The notes beneath the pieces are model-generated. The model saw nothing but the letters and a program-made list of their open reading frames with translations, ran no database searches and was not told the origin of the DNA. The translations under genes and the position numbers were made by a program. Below, one piece after another: positions 18,494 to 26,552 of a DNA stretch of 64,000 nucleotides (positions are counted from its first letter, which is position 1; each line of letters starts with the position of its first letter). This DNA comes from Gracilibacillus massiliensis (GTDB taxonomy: Bacteria; Bacillota; Bacilli; Bacillales; Amphibacillaceae), in the NCBI RefSeq assembly GCF_001458115.1, contig NZ_CZRP01000013.1, forward strand, positions 682,001-746,000, read 5' to 3'.

Positions 18494-19729
18494 TCACCCA
18501 TGTTTCACGCGGTATTGCTTTGGGGTTGTGCCGGTGTGTTTTTTGAATACTTTGGTGAAGTGGCTTTGGTCATGGAAGTTTAGCCATGTGTAGATTTCTG
18601 ATAGGGTGTGTTTGGTGTTGGTGAGTAGCTTCATTGCTTCTTCTATTTTTTGGTTTATTATGTACTCACTTAGTGTTATACCGACTTCTTTTTTAAATAA
18701 TTTCGATAAATAATTAGGATGTAAGTTAGTTACATCAGCTAGCTTTGATATCGAAAAATCTTCATATAAGTGTTGAAATATATATGCAAGGCAATCGTTA
18801 ATGGGCTTTGAATAATGATAAAATTTTACTCTATGTACACGGTCGGCAAAATCACACAATGCCTCATTTGTAGCAGTTCGAACCTCCTCTATCTTATGTA
18901 AATCCTCTATTAATTGAATATACAGGTCGCTCATAGTATAAGCTAATTCAGGATGAAGTCCCCCTTCAATAGCATATCTAGTCGCAAGTGTTATACAGGC
19001 AACAGATAAGTTCTTCTCACTTCGAATATGACTTTTTTTAGACAATACGCCAAATTTACCACCTTGTGCCGACACCTTCAATTGTTCAATTAAAGCATCT
19101 TTTCTTCCTTCTTTCACACATTGAAAAATAGCTTTTTCCATTTCAAACGAATGATGAAAAGAAATATCCTGCCTGTTTCTGATCAGATAAAGATCAGGAT
19201 TAATGTCAGTAGTTTGATTGATTGTAAGATAGCTATTTTTTTGAATCACATCGGTAATAGATAATTGATTAAAACTTACTAAATAAGTCGCTAAAATCCC
19301 CGTGTTCATTAACGACATTCTATTAATAATTGATAATGAATCATAATAAGCCATTATCGCCTCTTTTTTCTTGATTAATTGACAATCATTCACAATTCCA
19401 ATAATTGTTTCCTCATCTACTTTATTATGTAGACATGGCCCCAACATCCATATCCCAAAATTTCCATGATCTTCTTCGATTTTTATAGTGATAAAATGCT
19501 CCATAAAATTAGTATTCCGTAATACGGGGATATTAATTGAATCATTATCCACTCCTAACTGTGTTATAAGGTCATTTAAGGAAGAATATATCGGATTACA
19601 TACAAAGGTTGATGGAAAAGATATATCCACTTCTCCTTTTTGATGAATATAAAATATTGGAATATTATTCATTTCAAAAATAAGCTTACTGAAATAAATG
19701 ATATCTTCTTTACTACGAAAATTCATCAC
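18494..19729 (-). CDS. AraC-family transcriptional regulator
   Basis: This 411-residue regulator has two helix-turn-helix motifs in the C-terminal AraC/XylS domain (about 310-411: FSISKLADVTNLHPNYLSKLFKK, then LNFHDQSHFTKVFKKHTGTTPKQYR). The N-terminal 300 residues resemble the long PocR-like or YesN-like sensor regions of Bacillaceae AraC regulators. It is divergent from a sugar/cation symporter gene, now truncated, which it probably activated. Start: GTG at 19729 or ATG at 19726; AGGAGGT stands 6-9 bases upstream and does not decide between them. Its stop codon abuts the repeat element R3. Confidence 0.88.
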   Translation of the reverse strand: MMNFRSKEDIIYFSKLIFEMNNIPIFYIHQKGEVDISFPSTFVCNPIYSSLNDLITQLGVDNDSINIPVLRNTNFMEHFITIKIEEDHGNFGIWMLGPCLHNKVDEETIIGIVNDCQLIKKKEAIMAYYDSLSIINRMSLMNTGILATYLVSFNQLSITDVIQKNSYLTINQTTDINPDLYLIRNRQDISFHHSFEMEKAIFQCVKEGRKDALIEQLKVSAQGGKFGVLSKKSHIRSEKNLSVACITLATRYAIEGGLHPELAYTMSDLYIQLIEDLHKIEEVRTATNEALCDFADRVHRVKFYHYSKPINDCLAYIFQHLYEDFSISKLADVTNLHPNYLSKLFKKEVGITLSEYIINQKIEEAMKLLTNTKHTLSEIYTWLNFHDQSHFTKVFKKHTGTTPKQYRVKHG

Positions 19730-19749
19730 AAACTACCTCCTAACATTCT

Positions 19750-19764
19750 TTGTAAACGCTTTAT
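19750..19764. promoter_or_regulatory. Probable cre box (catabolite control), one mismatch
   Basis: TTGTAAACGCTTTAT fits the Bacillus cre consensus WTGNAANCGNWNNCW except at the C near the end. It lies between the divergent AraC and symporter genes. Confidence 0.5.
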
Positions 19765-19772
19765 TTTCAATT

Positions 19773-19831
19773 AGGTATATACAAAAAAAGTAAGTATATT
19801 ACCAAAAATATACCTCATTAACAACTATAAT
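19773..19831 (+). promoter_or_regulatory. Symporter promoter region with paired half-sites
   Basis: AGGTATAT (19773-19780) and its inverse ATATACCT (19808-19815) stand 27 bases apart, upstream of a consensus -10 box TATAAT (19826-19831). No good -35 box lies at the right distance, as expected for an activator-dependent promoter. The half-sites are candidate AraC-type operators. Confidence 0.45.
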
Positions 19832-19873
19832 ACAAGATATTAAAACCACTCAATTACGCTAGGGGGAGTATTA

Positions 19874-20350
19874 ATGGAAGTTTCTAAAAAAGTGGAAACA
19901 GTAAAGACAAGTGCAGATAGTAAGACATCACAAGGAACAAAAATAAGCTTTGGAGAAAAATTAGGATACGGGGCAGGTGACTTTGCCAGTAACCTGATTT
20001 TCGCTGCAGTATCTTCATTTCTCGTATTTTATTACACCGATGTAGCTGGAGCATCTGCTGCTGCAGTAGGTACCATCATATTACTGTCACGATTTTTAGA
20101 TGGTATTACCGATATCGGCATGGGGGTGGTGGTAGATAAAACGAATTCTAAACATGGGAAAGCACGCCTTTGGTTGTTATGGTTAGCTATTCCTTTTGTA
20201 ATCGCTGCGATAATGCTCTTCACCGTACCTGATTTTGGCACAGTTGGAATGTTAATTTATATTGCCATTACTTATAATCTTGTTCATATTATCTATACTG
20301 CTATTGAAACACAGGGACGGTTCTTGTTGTTTCATGTTCTTCCTAAATAG
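19874..20350 (+). pseudogene. Truncated GPH-family sugar/cation symporter (MFS)
   Basis: The first 145 or so residues match the N terminus of melibiose-type (GPH) symporters: EKLGYGAGDFASNL, then FLDGITDIGMGVVVDKT and KARLWLL. Members are normally about 450-480 residues. After TAIET the frame runs into repeat element R4 (20304-20404) and stops at residue 158; the last residues are repeat-encoded. The missing two thirds are not found nearby, since the next gene is unrelated and on the other strand. It is therefore broken, with only about four membrane helices left. Good ribosome site AGGGGGAG and ATG start remain. Confidence 0.85.
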
Positions 20351-20404
20351 GGGATTAATACAATAAAGAGAAAGTGAAACAGCAGAACCGTCCCCATGTT
20401 TCAT
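20304..20404. repeat. GGGACGGTTC bipartite hairpin element (R4)
   Basis: The left arm is TTGAAACA-cAGGGACGGTTCTTGT-TGTTTCAT (20304-20335), followed by a 38-bp spacer. The right arm, in opposite sense, is GTGAAACA, AGAACCGTCCCC, TGTTTCAT (20374-20404). It lies at the point where the symporter gene is cut off, and its other end touches the stop codon of the leftward permease gene. Confidence 0.9.
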
Positions 20405-21765
20405 CACCCGTTAACAACCAACGCTATTACAATCCCAACTACACTCATCATCAGTGAAAACAGAATATTTTGTTTGGTGATGGTGTATGGGTTTATTTTC
20501 ATACTTTGCGATGTCATCGTTGCGTTTATACCATATGGTGATGATGCCGAGGTGGCTAGTGCTGATATGATTAAGACAATCCCGACACTTAATGGATTAA
20601 CATAGGCAAACATTGGCTGTAAGACCTCTAACAATATCGCTACCGTTGCAATCGGATGAACACCAACCATTGCCATGACAAAATAGATGACCGTAATAAA
20701 CACAAAAACCACAATGAGGTAATCCTGCATCGAACCCATCAACTGCTGAAGCAAAGAAGGAATGGCACTATGATTAAACCCTCCCGAAAAGAAACCTAAT
20801 GACAAAAATAAAACAGCAAAATTTTGAAGATGGTTCGTATAATTTTTCCAAGAATACCAGCCATCCTTTAGAAAAGTACCCGCTGCTCCTATTAAAATCG
20901 ACCATAAAAACGAAAATGGTAAAATCACCAATGTAACACTTAAAATAAAACTCATATTAGTTAATTTATTTACCGTTAAAATAAGTGCTAAAAAGATGGT
21001 TAACATCCCAAACATTTTCAGTAGATGCGGCCATAAAACGGACCAAGCAATGCTCTCTGAGGCGGACTTAATCTCCCATCCTTTGTAGCGATTTTTCGAC
21101 ATTAGGATGTCCAATAAGGCGATTAAAAAGGAGCTAAGCAAAAGCCATGGCAAATACACCAAATAACTAACACCCGTTCCATCGACGGTCAATCCAACAA
21201 CAATCTCCATAGGACTCCAAATAATCGCAACCGAAAATGCACGTAATGTCGTTTCGATAATAAATGAGTTTCTTATTTTCTCTGGTAAAGAAACTAATTT
21301 CTCACGCAATAACTCTTGGGCTAAGTAAATCGCGGATATATTAAGAAAAATTAATAAGGAATACGTCGTGGCGATACTTTTACTATAAAGTTGGGCTAAG
21401 TCACCATTTTTACTAACTAATAACTGGGCTAAGTATTGATCATATGTACCCAATTTAAATACAGTCCGAATCCACGGCAATAAACTTAGAAAGATTAAAA
21501 TTGGTAAAGAAGTGAGAATATGACGGATAATCTCATCAAAGGACACACCACTTCCTACACTTAAGCTCGCTCCAATTATAAAAAAAAGAATACTGATTGT
21601 TTTAAATAGATTACTCGCCCATATCCAGGAAAGCATAAAAACTAAAAAAGCAAAAATTGCTACCACAATTTCAAATTGCACACTTCCTATTGCAAGCGCA
21701 AACAGAAACACCAAAAATAACAATCCATAGATTATATAAAAACGCCGATGCACAGCCTCTAACAT
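20404..21765 (-). CDS. Polytopic membrane permease, ion transporter-like
   Basis: This 453-residue protein has about 12 hydrophobic segments and no soluble domain. Two features recall the ion transporter (ArsB/NhaD/DctM/CitM-like) superfamily: a broken-helix-like SASSPYGINATMTSQSM near residue 420, and paired halves each with a polar interruption. I cannot name the subfamily. It is the last gene on the leftward strand after the catabolic genes at 21930-25950 and could supply their substrate (a sugar acid or similar), but a 156-bp gap with a hairpin and a repeat element separates them. ATG start. Confidence 0.6.
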   Translation of the reverse strand: MLEAVHRRFYIIYGLLFLVFLFALAIGSVQFEIVVAIFAFLVFMLSWIWASNLFKTISILFFIIGASLSVGSGVSFDEIIRHILTSLPILIFLSLLPWIRTVFKLGTYDQYLAQLLVSKNGDLAQLYSKSIATTYSLLIFLNISAIYLAQELLREKLVSLPEKIRNSFIIETTLRAFSVAIIWSPMEIVVGLTVDGTGVSYLVYLPWLLLSSFLIALLDILMSKNRYKGWEIKSASESIAWSVLWPHLLKMFGMLTIFLALILTVNKLTNMSFILSVTLVILPFSFLWSILIGAAGTFLKDGWYSWKNYTNHLQNFAVLFLSLGFFSGGFNHSAIPSLLQQLMGSMQDYLIVVFVFITVIYFVMAMVGVHPIATVAILLEVLQPMFAYVNPLSVGIVLIISALATSASSPYGINATMTSQSMKINPYTITKQNILFSLMMSVVGIVIALVVNG

Positions 21766-21790
21766 GTTTACTCCCTCTTTCTAACATAAT

Positions 21791-21823
21791 AAGAGGTCGA
21801 GTAATAGTTATACTCAACCTCTT
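21791..21823. other. Hairpin upstream of the permease gene
   Basis: AAGAGGTCGAGTA and TACTCAACCTCTT pair over 13 bases with one mismatch and a 7-nt loop. There is no T run on either strand, so it is not a standard terminator. It would lie in the permease mRNA leader or mark a processing point. Confidence 0.5.
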
Positions 21824-21842
21824 GGACTACCATTATTATATC

Positions 21843-21928
21843 ATGAAACATAAGTACGATGGTCGTGTTACACTTTTTCTTAAACAAAAATAAGATAATG
21901 AAACAGGAGAACCGTCCCCCTGTTTCAC
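21843..21928. repeat. GGGACGGTTC bipartite hairpin element with decayed left arm (R5)
   Basis: The right arm is normal (ATGAAACA, AGAACCGTCCCC, TGTTTCAC, 21898-21928). The left arm (21843-21873) keeps ATGAAACATA and a changed core (AGTACGATGGTCGTGTTACAC), so it has drifted. It ends one base before the stop codon of the dehydrogenase gene. Confidence 0.8.
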
Positions 21929-21929
21929 T

Positions 21930-22922
21930 TCAAGCTAAGCTGGAAAAGCGTTCTTGGTTGATTTGCCATTTAAGTGGTTCATTATTTAGAAATCTTGTTA
22001 ATTCTTCTAGCATATAGTGTCCCATTCGGCCGCATTCTGCTCCTTCACTTCCTGCTAGGTGGGGGGTGAGGATGACGTTTTTCATATCGTACAATACAGA
22101 ATCTGCTGGTGGTGGTTCTGGGTTGGTTACATCCAGTACGGCTGTTATATCAGGACGTCTTTGCAGGGCTTTGGTCATTTCTTCCTGATTTACAATAGCA
22201 CCACGAGCAGTATTAATAAAACTAGAATTCTCCTTCATACTTTGAAAATGTTTGCCCTCTATAAGATTTCTTGTTTCTTCTAACAGCGGGGCATGTAGGG
22301 ACACAATATCACATTGTTCAAAAATAGCGTCAATAGAAGTCGGTGTTACTTGATAATACTCTGCTTCTTCTTTGGTCATGAAAGGATCATATGCATAGAC
22401 ATCCAGATCAAAGTGTTTTAGTAATTCACAAACACCCCTGCCAACAGTGCTCATGGATATAATGCCAACCTTGCTGCGAAATCCACCACTTAACTGATAT
22501 GGTTTGGAAGGGTAAGTTCGATTCTCTTCAATCATCCTTACAAAATGCCAGCCTCGCTTCAAGCAAAATAATAGTTGTGTCAATGTAAACTCAACTACTG
22601 GAACAGAATTAGCATGTACCGCATTCGTAATAGTAATATTTCTTTCCCATGCAGCATCTGTGACAATCGTCTTTAAGGAACCGGCTGCATAAAAGAAAGC
22701 TTTGAGATTTGGTGCATGTTGAAGAAACGTTTCATCTAATGTCGGACCTCCCCATCCAGACAAAATCAGATCTACTTCCTTTAAAACAGAGGGGTCTCTC
22801 TTCACTTCTTCAGTACTCATTACGTCATGATGGATATCCACTAGCTGATCAATTTCATTTCTAATATATTCAGGGTACACAAGTGAAAAAGGTGCTTGAT
22901 TCATAATATAGATACCTTTCAA
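21930..22922 (-). CDS. D-2-hydroxyacid dehydrogenase, NAD(P)-dependent
   Basis: This 330-residue protein of the D-isomer 2-hydroxyacid dehydrogenase family interconverts a 2-hydroxyacid and a 2-oxoacid. The nucleotide-binding fold has VGIISMSTVGRGV (a variant of GxGxxG), then the acidic strand end YAYDPF, the substrate Arg in NTARGAIVN, and the His in LTPHLAGSEG. The start is probably TTG at 22922, because AGGAGG stands 8 bases before it and the resulting KGIYIMN forms the first strand. A GTG at 22931 overlaps the ribosome site and ATG at 22904 would trim the strand. The gene follows the DUF2264 gene by 18 bases, so they are co-transcribed. The true substrate is unknown. Confidence 0.85.
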   Translation of the reverse strand: MKGIYIMNQAPFSLVYPEYIRNEIDQLVDIHHDVMSTEEVKRDPSVLKEVDLILSGWGGPTLDETFLQHAPNLKAFFYAAGSLKTIVTDAAWERNITITNAVHANSVPVVEFTLTQLLFCLKRGWHFVRMIEENRTYPSKPYQLSGGFRSKVGIISMSTVGRGVCELLKHFDLDVYAYDPFMTKEEAEYYQVTPTSIDAIFEQCDIVSLHAPLLEETRNLIEGKHFQSMKENSSFINTARGAIVNQEEMTKALQRRPDITAVLDVTNPEPPPADSVLYDMKNVILTPHLAGSEGAECGRMGHYMLEELTRFLNNEPLKWQINQERFSSLA

Positions 22923-22940
22923 ACAACCCACCTCCTTTTA

Positions 22941-24080
22941 TTATTTGATAGACTTATAAATCGGAAACTCTTGATCCGTCCACGCCTTTTTACCTGTCCA
23001 ATCTTGAGCAGGTGCTTCCCAAAAAGTTGCTTTAGCATCAAGACCGAGCGGCAAATAAATAAACGTTGCCAAATAGAGACTTCCTGTTGATATGTAATGC
23101 TCTCCAGTACTTTTTTGATGTCCTGCTAATCCAATTGTCAACCAACCATTTTCATCAAACATATGATTAGATTGAAAAGTACGCTTAATTACTGCTGTTA
23201 AGCCTTCTCTCACTTGAGTTTCTTGAAGAGAGGCTGGTAATTCGTTACGCAGTGCTTGATTGGCTAAATGATGAAAAGCACCAAAACGATAAGCAAGAGA
23301 ACGTCCAATTGGCGGAAATGTACCTTCTGGTGAAATCAATCGTTCTTGATAAAGCGCATATTGCTTGGCTCTTTCAATGTAATCGTCTCTTCTGGACTGC
23401 CAATCTGCATAAGTAGCACCAACCACATCAATAATGTCTAGAAGCATCGGCTGGATCACATAACTATTATAATAATCGGCATGATAAGCAGGCCCATCAC
23501 TGTAATGTCCATCACCTACATACCATTGATCGAATTGTTTTAGAGCGTAATCTATTCGCATTGGATCCCAATCTTTTTCCCCTATACGATATAAGCAAGC
23601 CTCAATGATTGCAGAAAATAACAACCAATTAGAAAAGTGTGGTTTGAAGATGCGCGTCTGTTTTAAAGCAGTAATCACCTGTTTTTTTGTCGATGCATCT
23701 AATTTCTCCCATAGCTGTGTCGGTGCACGTAATATCGCCTGAGCTAGGAAAGCGGTATCAACTAATGGCTGACCTTCATCTGCAAAATTCATATAATCAG
23801 GTGATGCTGGATCAACTGCATGTGCAATCCCTTGGCGAGTTTTTTCAGCAAACCTTGCTTGCAAATTGGCTTCTTCTTTATCAATGGCTTTTCCTTCAAG
23901 CCAGGCACTGATGCCATTTAAAGTACGAGCAAATGCCTCTAAATGTGAAAACTGATCACGATCAGCCCCCTCGATTTCCTCTACAGGCATACGCCTTTTT
24001 AATTTCCCAACAGATGAAGCGTCGATTACTGGTTCCGCTATCTGTTGCATGGTTTTTAGCCAATAGTTGCGAGTTTCCAT
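22941..24080 (-). CDS. DUF2264 family protein
   Basis: This 379-residue protein matches the DUF2264 family: RDQFSHLEAFARTLNGISAWL near the start, FKPHFSNWLLFSAIIEA in the middle, and a central WYVGDGHYSDGPAYHADYYNSYV. The fold is an alpha/alpha toroid like that of unsaturated glucuronyl hydrolases and polysaccharide lyases. Family members are common in pectin and other uronic-acid loci but the reaction is not settled. There is no signal peptide, so it is cytosolic. The ATG start follows GAGGAGTTGAG. It sits in one unit with the dehydrogenase. A role in breaking down a modified sugar or uronide is inferred from context. Confidence 0.8.
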   Translation of the reverse strand: METRNYWLKTMQQIAEPVIDASSVGKLKRRMPVEEIEGADRDQFSHLEAFARTLNGISAWLEGKAIDKEEANLQARFAEKTRQGIAHAVDPASPDYMNFADEGQPLVDTAFLAQAILRAPTQLWEKLDASTKKQVITALKQTRIFKPHFSNWLLFSAIIEACLYRIGEKDWDPMRIDYALKQFDQWYVGDGHYSDGPAYHADYYNSYVIQPMLLDIIDVVGATYADWQSRRDDYIERAKQYALYQERLISPEGTFPPIGRSLAYRFGAFHHLANQALRNELPASLQETQVREGLTAVIKRTFQSNHMFDENGWLTIGLAGHQKSTGEHYISTGSLYLATFIYLPLGLDAKATFWEAPAQDWTGKKAWTDQEFPIYKSIK

Positions 24081-24162
24081 TTTCTCAACTCCTCTTCATC
24101 TATTTTATTGTTTGGTTTGTATTTAGCAGGCATAATATGTTTCACCTTTTTCAATATTTATT

Positions 24163-24249
24163 TATCATCTTTTATGTTGTCATAGGCTTCTTTCCATCCG
24201 GATAACATTTCATACGCTTGAAGAAGGAAACTTAAGTCGAAAGTGCGTT
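24163..24249 (-). pseudogene. Possible remnant of a carbohydrate kinase C terminus
   Basis: The minus-strand frame here encodes about 28 residues that include LLQAYEMLSGWKEAYDN before a stop codon, with a stop just upstream. The SGWKEAY segment is the same as in the FGGY kinase encoded at 60992 near its C terminus (SGWKEAYERF). It may be all that is left of a kinase gene that once stood between the isomerase and DUF2264 genes. The match is short and could be chance. Confidence 0.3.
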
Positions 24250-24308
24250 AACTTTTATAATCACACTCTTTTCACCATCCGATCCCCCTCATTGTAGATG
24301 CATTTAGA

Positions 24309-25079
24309 TCATGTAAAGATGCGATCTAAACATTTCTTGGCTTGTTTAACTTCAATCGAAAAATCCTGCCAATCACATTCAATGGAAATTCTTTTATCAT
24401 ATCCTATACTTTTTAGCTGCTCTCGTAAATAATCATAAGGATAATCCCCTGTCCCCGGTGCCAATCGACTACTGTCGGCTACATGGACATGCTGTAAAAG
24501 GTGACCAGCTGGTTTGATGTTTTCAATAGGTTCAGCTTCTTCCATCATATGATATAAATCGGCTAACACCTGAATCGACGGTCGGTTTACTTTTTCGGCA
24601 AGGGCAATGGCTTCAGGTACACTTGTAATGATATTGCTTTCCTTCTGGTTCAATGGTTCGATCACAATCGTTATCCCTAGAGGTTCAGCAACACCTGCAA
24701 CCATTTTCAGGAATTGGATGATTTGTTTTTCTGCCTCTTCTTTTGAAAAACCATCCGGATAGCTTCGTGCACCACCACTACCAAATACTACTGTATCAGC
24801 CCCTATTGCATTGACTCGATACAGAGCCTTGTTAATATACGTTTCTAATTGCACAAAATCTACATTCGGACCTGTAACACGTAAATGACCTGGAAGCAAA
24901 ATATTACATGTTTCAATTGGAATGGGACTTTGTTTATACTTTTCGTACAATTTCTCGAAATCTTGGTCATTGTCTGGAACTAATGATACAACCGTACATT
25001 CAAGGAAATCATAACCTGCTTCTTTCACTAGTACTGCATCCTCTATACTTCCGCATACACCTATCTTGATGACGACCAT
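24309..25079 (-). CDS. Sugar phosphate isomerase/epimerase family protein (TIM barrel)
   Basis: This 256-residue AP-endonuclease-2/xylose-isomerase-like TIM barrel has likely metal or substrate residues in VFGSGGARSYPDGF, IVIEPLNQKESN, ADLYHMMEEAEP, HVHVADSSRLAPGTGDYPYD and SIECDW. It resembles hydroxypyruvate isomerase, tagatose-3-epimerase and inosose isomerase types; the reaction is not determined. The start is the ATG at 25079 (MVVIKIGVCG); a longer frame to 25205 overlaps the next gene and lacks family similarity. It follows that TIM-barrel gene by 16 bases and is probably in the same transcript. Confidence 0.85.
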   Translation of the reverse strand: MVVIKIGVCGSIEDAVLVKEAGYDFLECTVVSLVPDNDQDFEKLYEKYKQSPIPIETCNILLPGHLRVTGPNVDFVQLETYINKALYRVNAIGADTVVFGSGGARSYPDGFSKEEAEKQIIQFLKMVAGVAEPLGITIVIEPLNQKESNIITSVPEAIALAEKVNRPSIQVLADLYHMMEEAEPIENIKPAGHLLQHVHVADSSRLAPGTGDYPYDYLREQLKSIGYDKRISIECDWQDFSIEVKQAKKCLDRIFT

Positions 25080-25095
25080 TCCTTTCCTGTTTTTT

Positions 25096-25950
25096 TTAGA
25101 ATTGCTGTGTCCATTTTTCCAACCATTTATAATTGTGACCCAGAGCAGTTGCAGTGTCGTATTGGTTACTAAAATCCTCAATTCCGATATATCCATCATA
25201 ACCAACAGATTTAAGGTCCTTGATAACTTGTTGCCAATCCACGATTCCTTTTTCTACTGGCGCCCAATCCACTTGCCATTTTACTTCTCCCGAGTCTGTT
25301 TCAGCATCTTTGACCCATATTGCGTTTTTCATATGGATATGTGCTAAATAATCTCCTAACAATTGCATACCGAGAAGGTGATTCTCATATCCTTCATGCA
25401 CCATATTACCTGGATCATAAAGAACACCCACATACTTAGAATCCAATCCTTCTAATAAACGAAAAGCTGCAGAAGCGCTTGTCGCAATCGTGTTGTGGTG
25501 TGTTTCAATAAGTCCCTTCACCCCATATTTGCTACACAGTTTTTCAGCTTCTTTCATATATTGTCTTGCATTTTCGAATAACTCTTGGAAATTTTCCTCT
25601 CGATTATACTTTGGAACGCCTAAACGGATAAACGACGCATCAAGTTTGCTTGCCACTTTTAAGACTCGCTCTGTCTCTTCTAAGTCATCTGTTAAATAAG
25701 GTGTCACACTTAATGTTTCGATTCCATATTCAGCGGTTAATTGTTTGAGTTTTGCTAATTGATCGTCTGAAGCTCCTGGATCAATGGTACATTTATTGTT
25801 CCCCCAAAAACTTGTCTGTTCTTGCTTTACACTTTCTGGTGTTTCTTTAAATCGCCATTCGACTGCTTGATAACCCGCTTCTTTCATAATTGGCAATAAC
25901 TCTTCAGGTGATTGATCATGAGCCATTACGGAAAATACAGAATATTTCAT
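25096..25950 (-). CDS. Sugar phosphate isomerase/epimerase family protein (TIM barrel)
   Basis: This 284-residue second xylose-isomerase-like TIM barrel is only distantly related to its neighbour. Visible family motifs are GYQAVEWRFKETPE, KGLIETHHNTIA, VGVLYDPGNMVHEG, LAHIHMKNA and GYIGIEDF, giving the usual Glu/Asp/His/Glu metal set. It is the first gene of the leftward unit and has a cre box 16-30 bases before its start, so the unit should be repressed by CcpA when preferred sugars are present. Two different epimerase-type enzymes in one unit suggest a stepwise rearrangement of an unusual sugar or cyclitol. Confidence 0.86.
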   Translation of the reverse strand: MKYSVFSVMAHDQSPEELLPIMKEAGYQAVEWRFKETPESVKQEQTSFWGNNKCTIDPGASDDQLAKLKQLTAEYGIETLSVTPYLTDDLEETERVLKVASKLDASFIRLGVPKYNREENFQELFENARQYMKEAEKLCSKYGVKGLIETHHNTIATSASAAFRLLEGLDSKYVGVLYDPGNMVHEGYENHLLGMQLLGDYLAHIHMKNAIWVKDAETDSGEVKWQVDWAPVEKGIVDWQQVIKDLKSVGYDGYIGIEDFSNQYDTATALGHNYKWLEKWTQQF

Positions 25951-25965
25951 AATTATTACCCCTTT

Positions 25966-25980
25966 TTGTAAACGTTTTCT
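25966..25980. promoter_or_regulatory. cre box upstream of the TIM-barrel operon
   Basis: TTGTAAACGTTTTCT matches the cre consensus WTGNAANCGNWNNCW at every position. It lies 16 bases upstream of the first start codon. Confidence 0.8.
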
Positions 25981-26207
25981 TTAATCCTTATTCAAATAGT
26001 ATCAATTTTTTTCATTCGATGCTTAAAGCTTATTGCTCTTCATTTGACTGAAATTGCTCAACCAATTGAAATTTCCTTGATAGTTCTATTAATTTTACTA
26101 AAAGACGGATAGTTTGTCTTATTAAAATATGAAGAATTTTCTCATATTTAGAACTTAAATTTTTATATACTCCCACTTGCAAAAAAATGGCTAAAATAAA
26201 TAATCAC

Positions 26208-26236
26208 TTGACATCTTTTTACTTATGTGAGATAAT
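26208..26236 (+). promoter_or_regulatory. Near-consensus housekeeping promoter of the cvfB leader
   Basis: The -35 box TTGACA (26208-26213), a 17-bp spacer and the -10 box GATAAT (26231-26236) predict a start near 26243, roughly 310 bases before the cvfB ATG. Confidence 0.88.
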
Positions 26237-26242
26237 TCATCA

Positions 26243-26524
26243 GTTAACAAATGTGAGGTAACAAATAAGAGTATCTGGCATTCTACATGAAGTTTTTTGA
26301 AGATGCTTATTCACACTGGCGCGACTAAGGGGTCGCAAGGACGTAAGAGCAGGTAGGGCTTACGTTGCTTAAGTTAGAAAATTCCAGTGGAACACGTACC
26401 GCGGTTAAGTGAAATTCCAATTATGAAATTTCCCACCCGAGTTTATCGGGATTAAAAATAATAAATCTTATGTGTTACTTTATCAATCAAAGGGGTACTC
26501 TTATTGTAAGAGTGCCCCTTTTCC
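26243..26524 (+). ncRNA. Structured leader RNA with terminator upstream of cvfB
   Basis: About 280 transcribed bases before cvfB can fold into several helices. An AATAAG...CTTATT stem (about 26264-26311) comes first. CACTGG (26314-26319) and CCAGTG (26384-26389) then close a junction that holds GCGAC/GTCGC (26321-26336) and ACGTAAG/CTTACGT (26341-26365, 11-nt purine-rich loop). ACCGCGG follows, then CCCG/CGGG near 26436-26450, and a strong U-tailed terminator. This is the plan of an attenuator or riboswitch. I do not recognise the class. Short stretches (GAGGT, AAGAGTAT, AAGGGG-GTCGC) recall the lysine riboswitch and GTGGAACAC/ACCGCGG recalls the T-box, but neither consensus is complete. Confidence 0.6.
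26490..26524 (+). terminator. Intrinsic terminator in the cvfB leader
   Basis: AAAGGGGTACTCTTA pairs with TAAGAGTGCCCCTTTT with one mismatch and a short loop, ending in T residues. It lies 29 bases before the cvfB start, so transcription of cvfB needs read-through or an alternative fold. Confidence 0.88.
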
Positions 26525-26552
26525 AATACATATGAAGAAAGAAGGTCTTGAT

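Noticed and set aside
24056-24133. 25-codon leftward ORF (MPAKYKPNNK...) overlapping the DUF2264 start, with an AAGGTG ribosome site
   Set aside because: It could be a leader peptide for translational coupling, but length and composition give too little support to call it a gene.
26243-26524. Lysine riboswitch or T-box in the cvfB leader
   Set aside because: Only short fragments resemble either consensus. The conserved GGCTG/GGAG cores of the lysine class and the full AGGGTGGNACCGCG of the T-box are not present, and cvfB is not a gene of those regulons.
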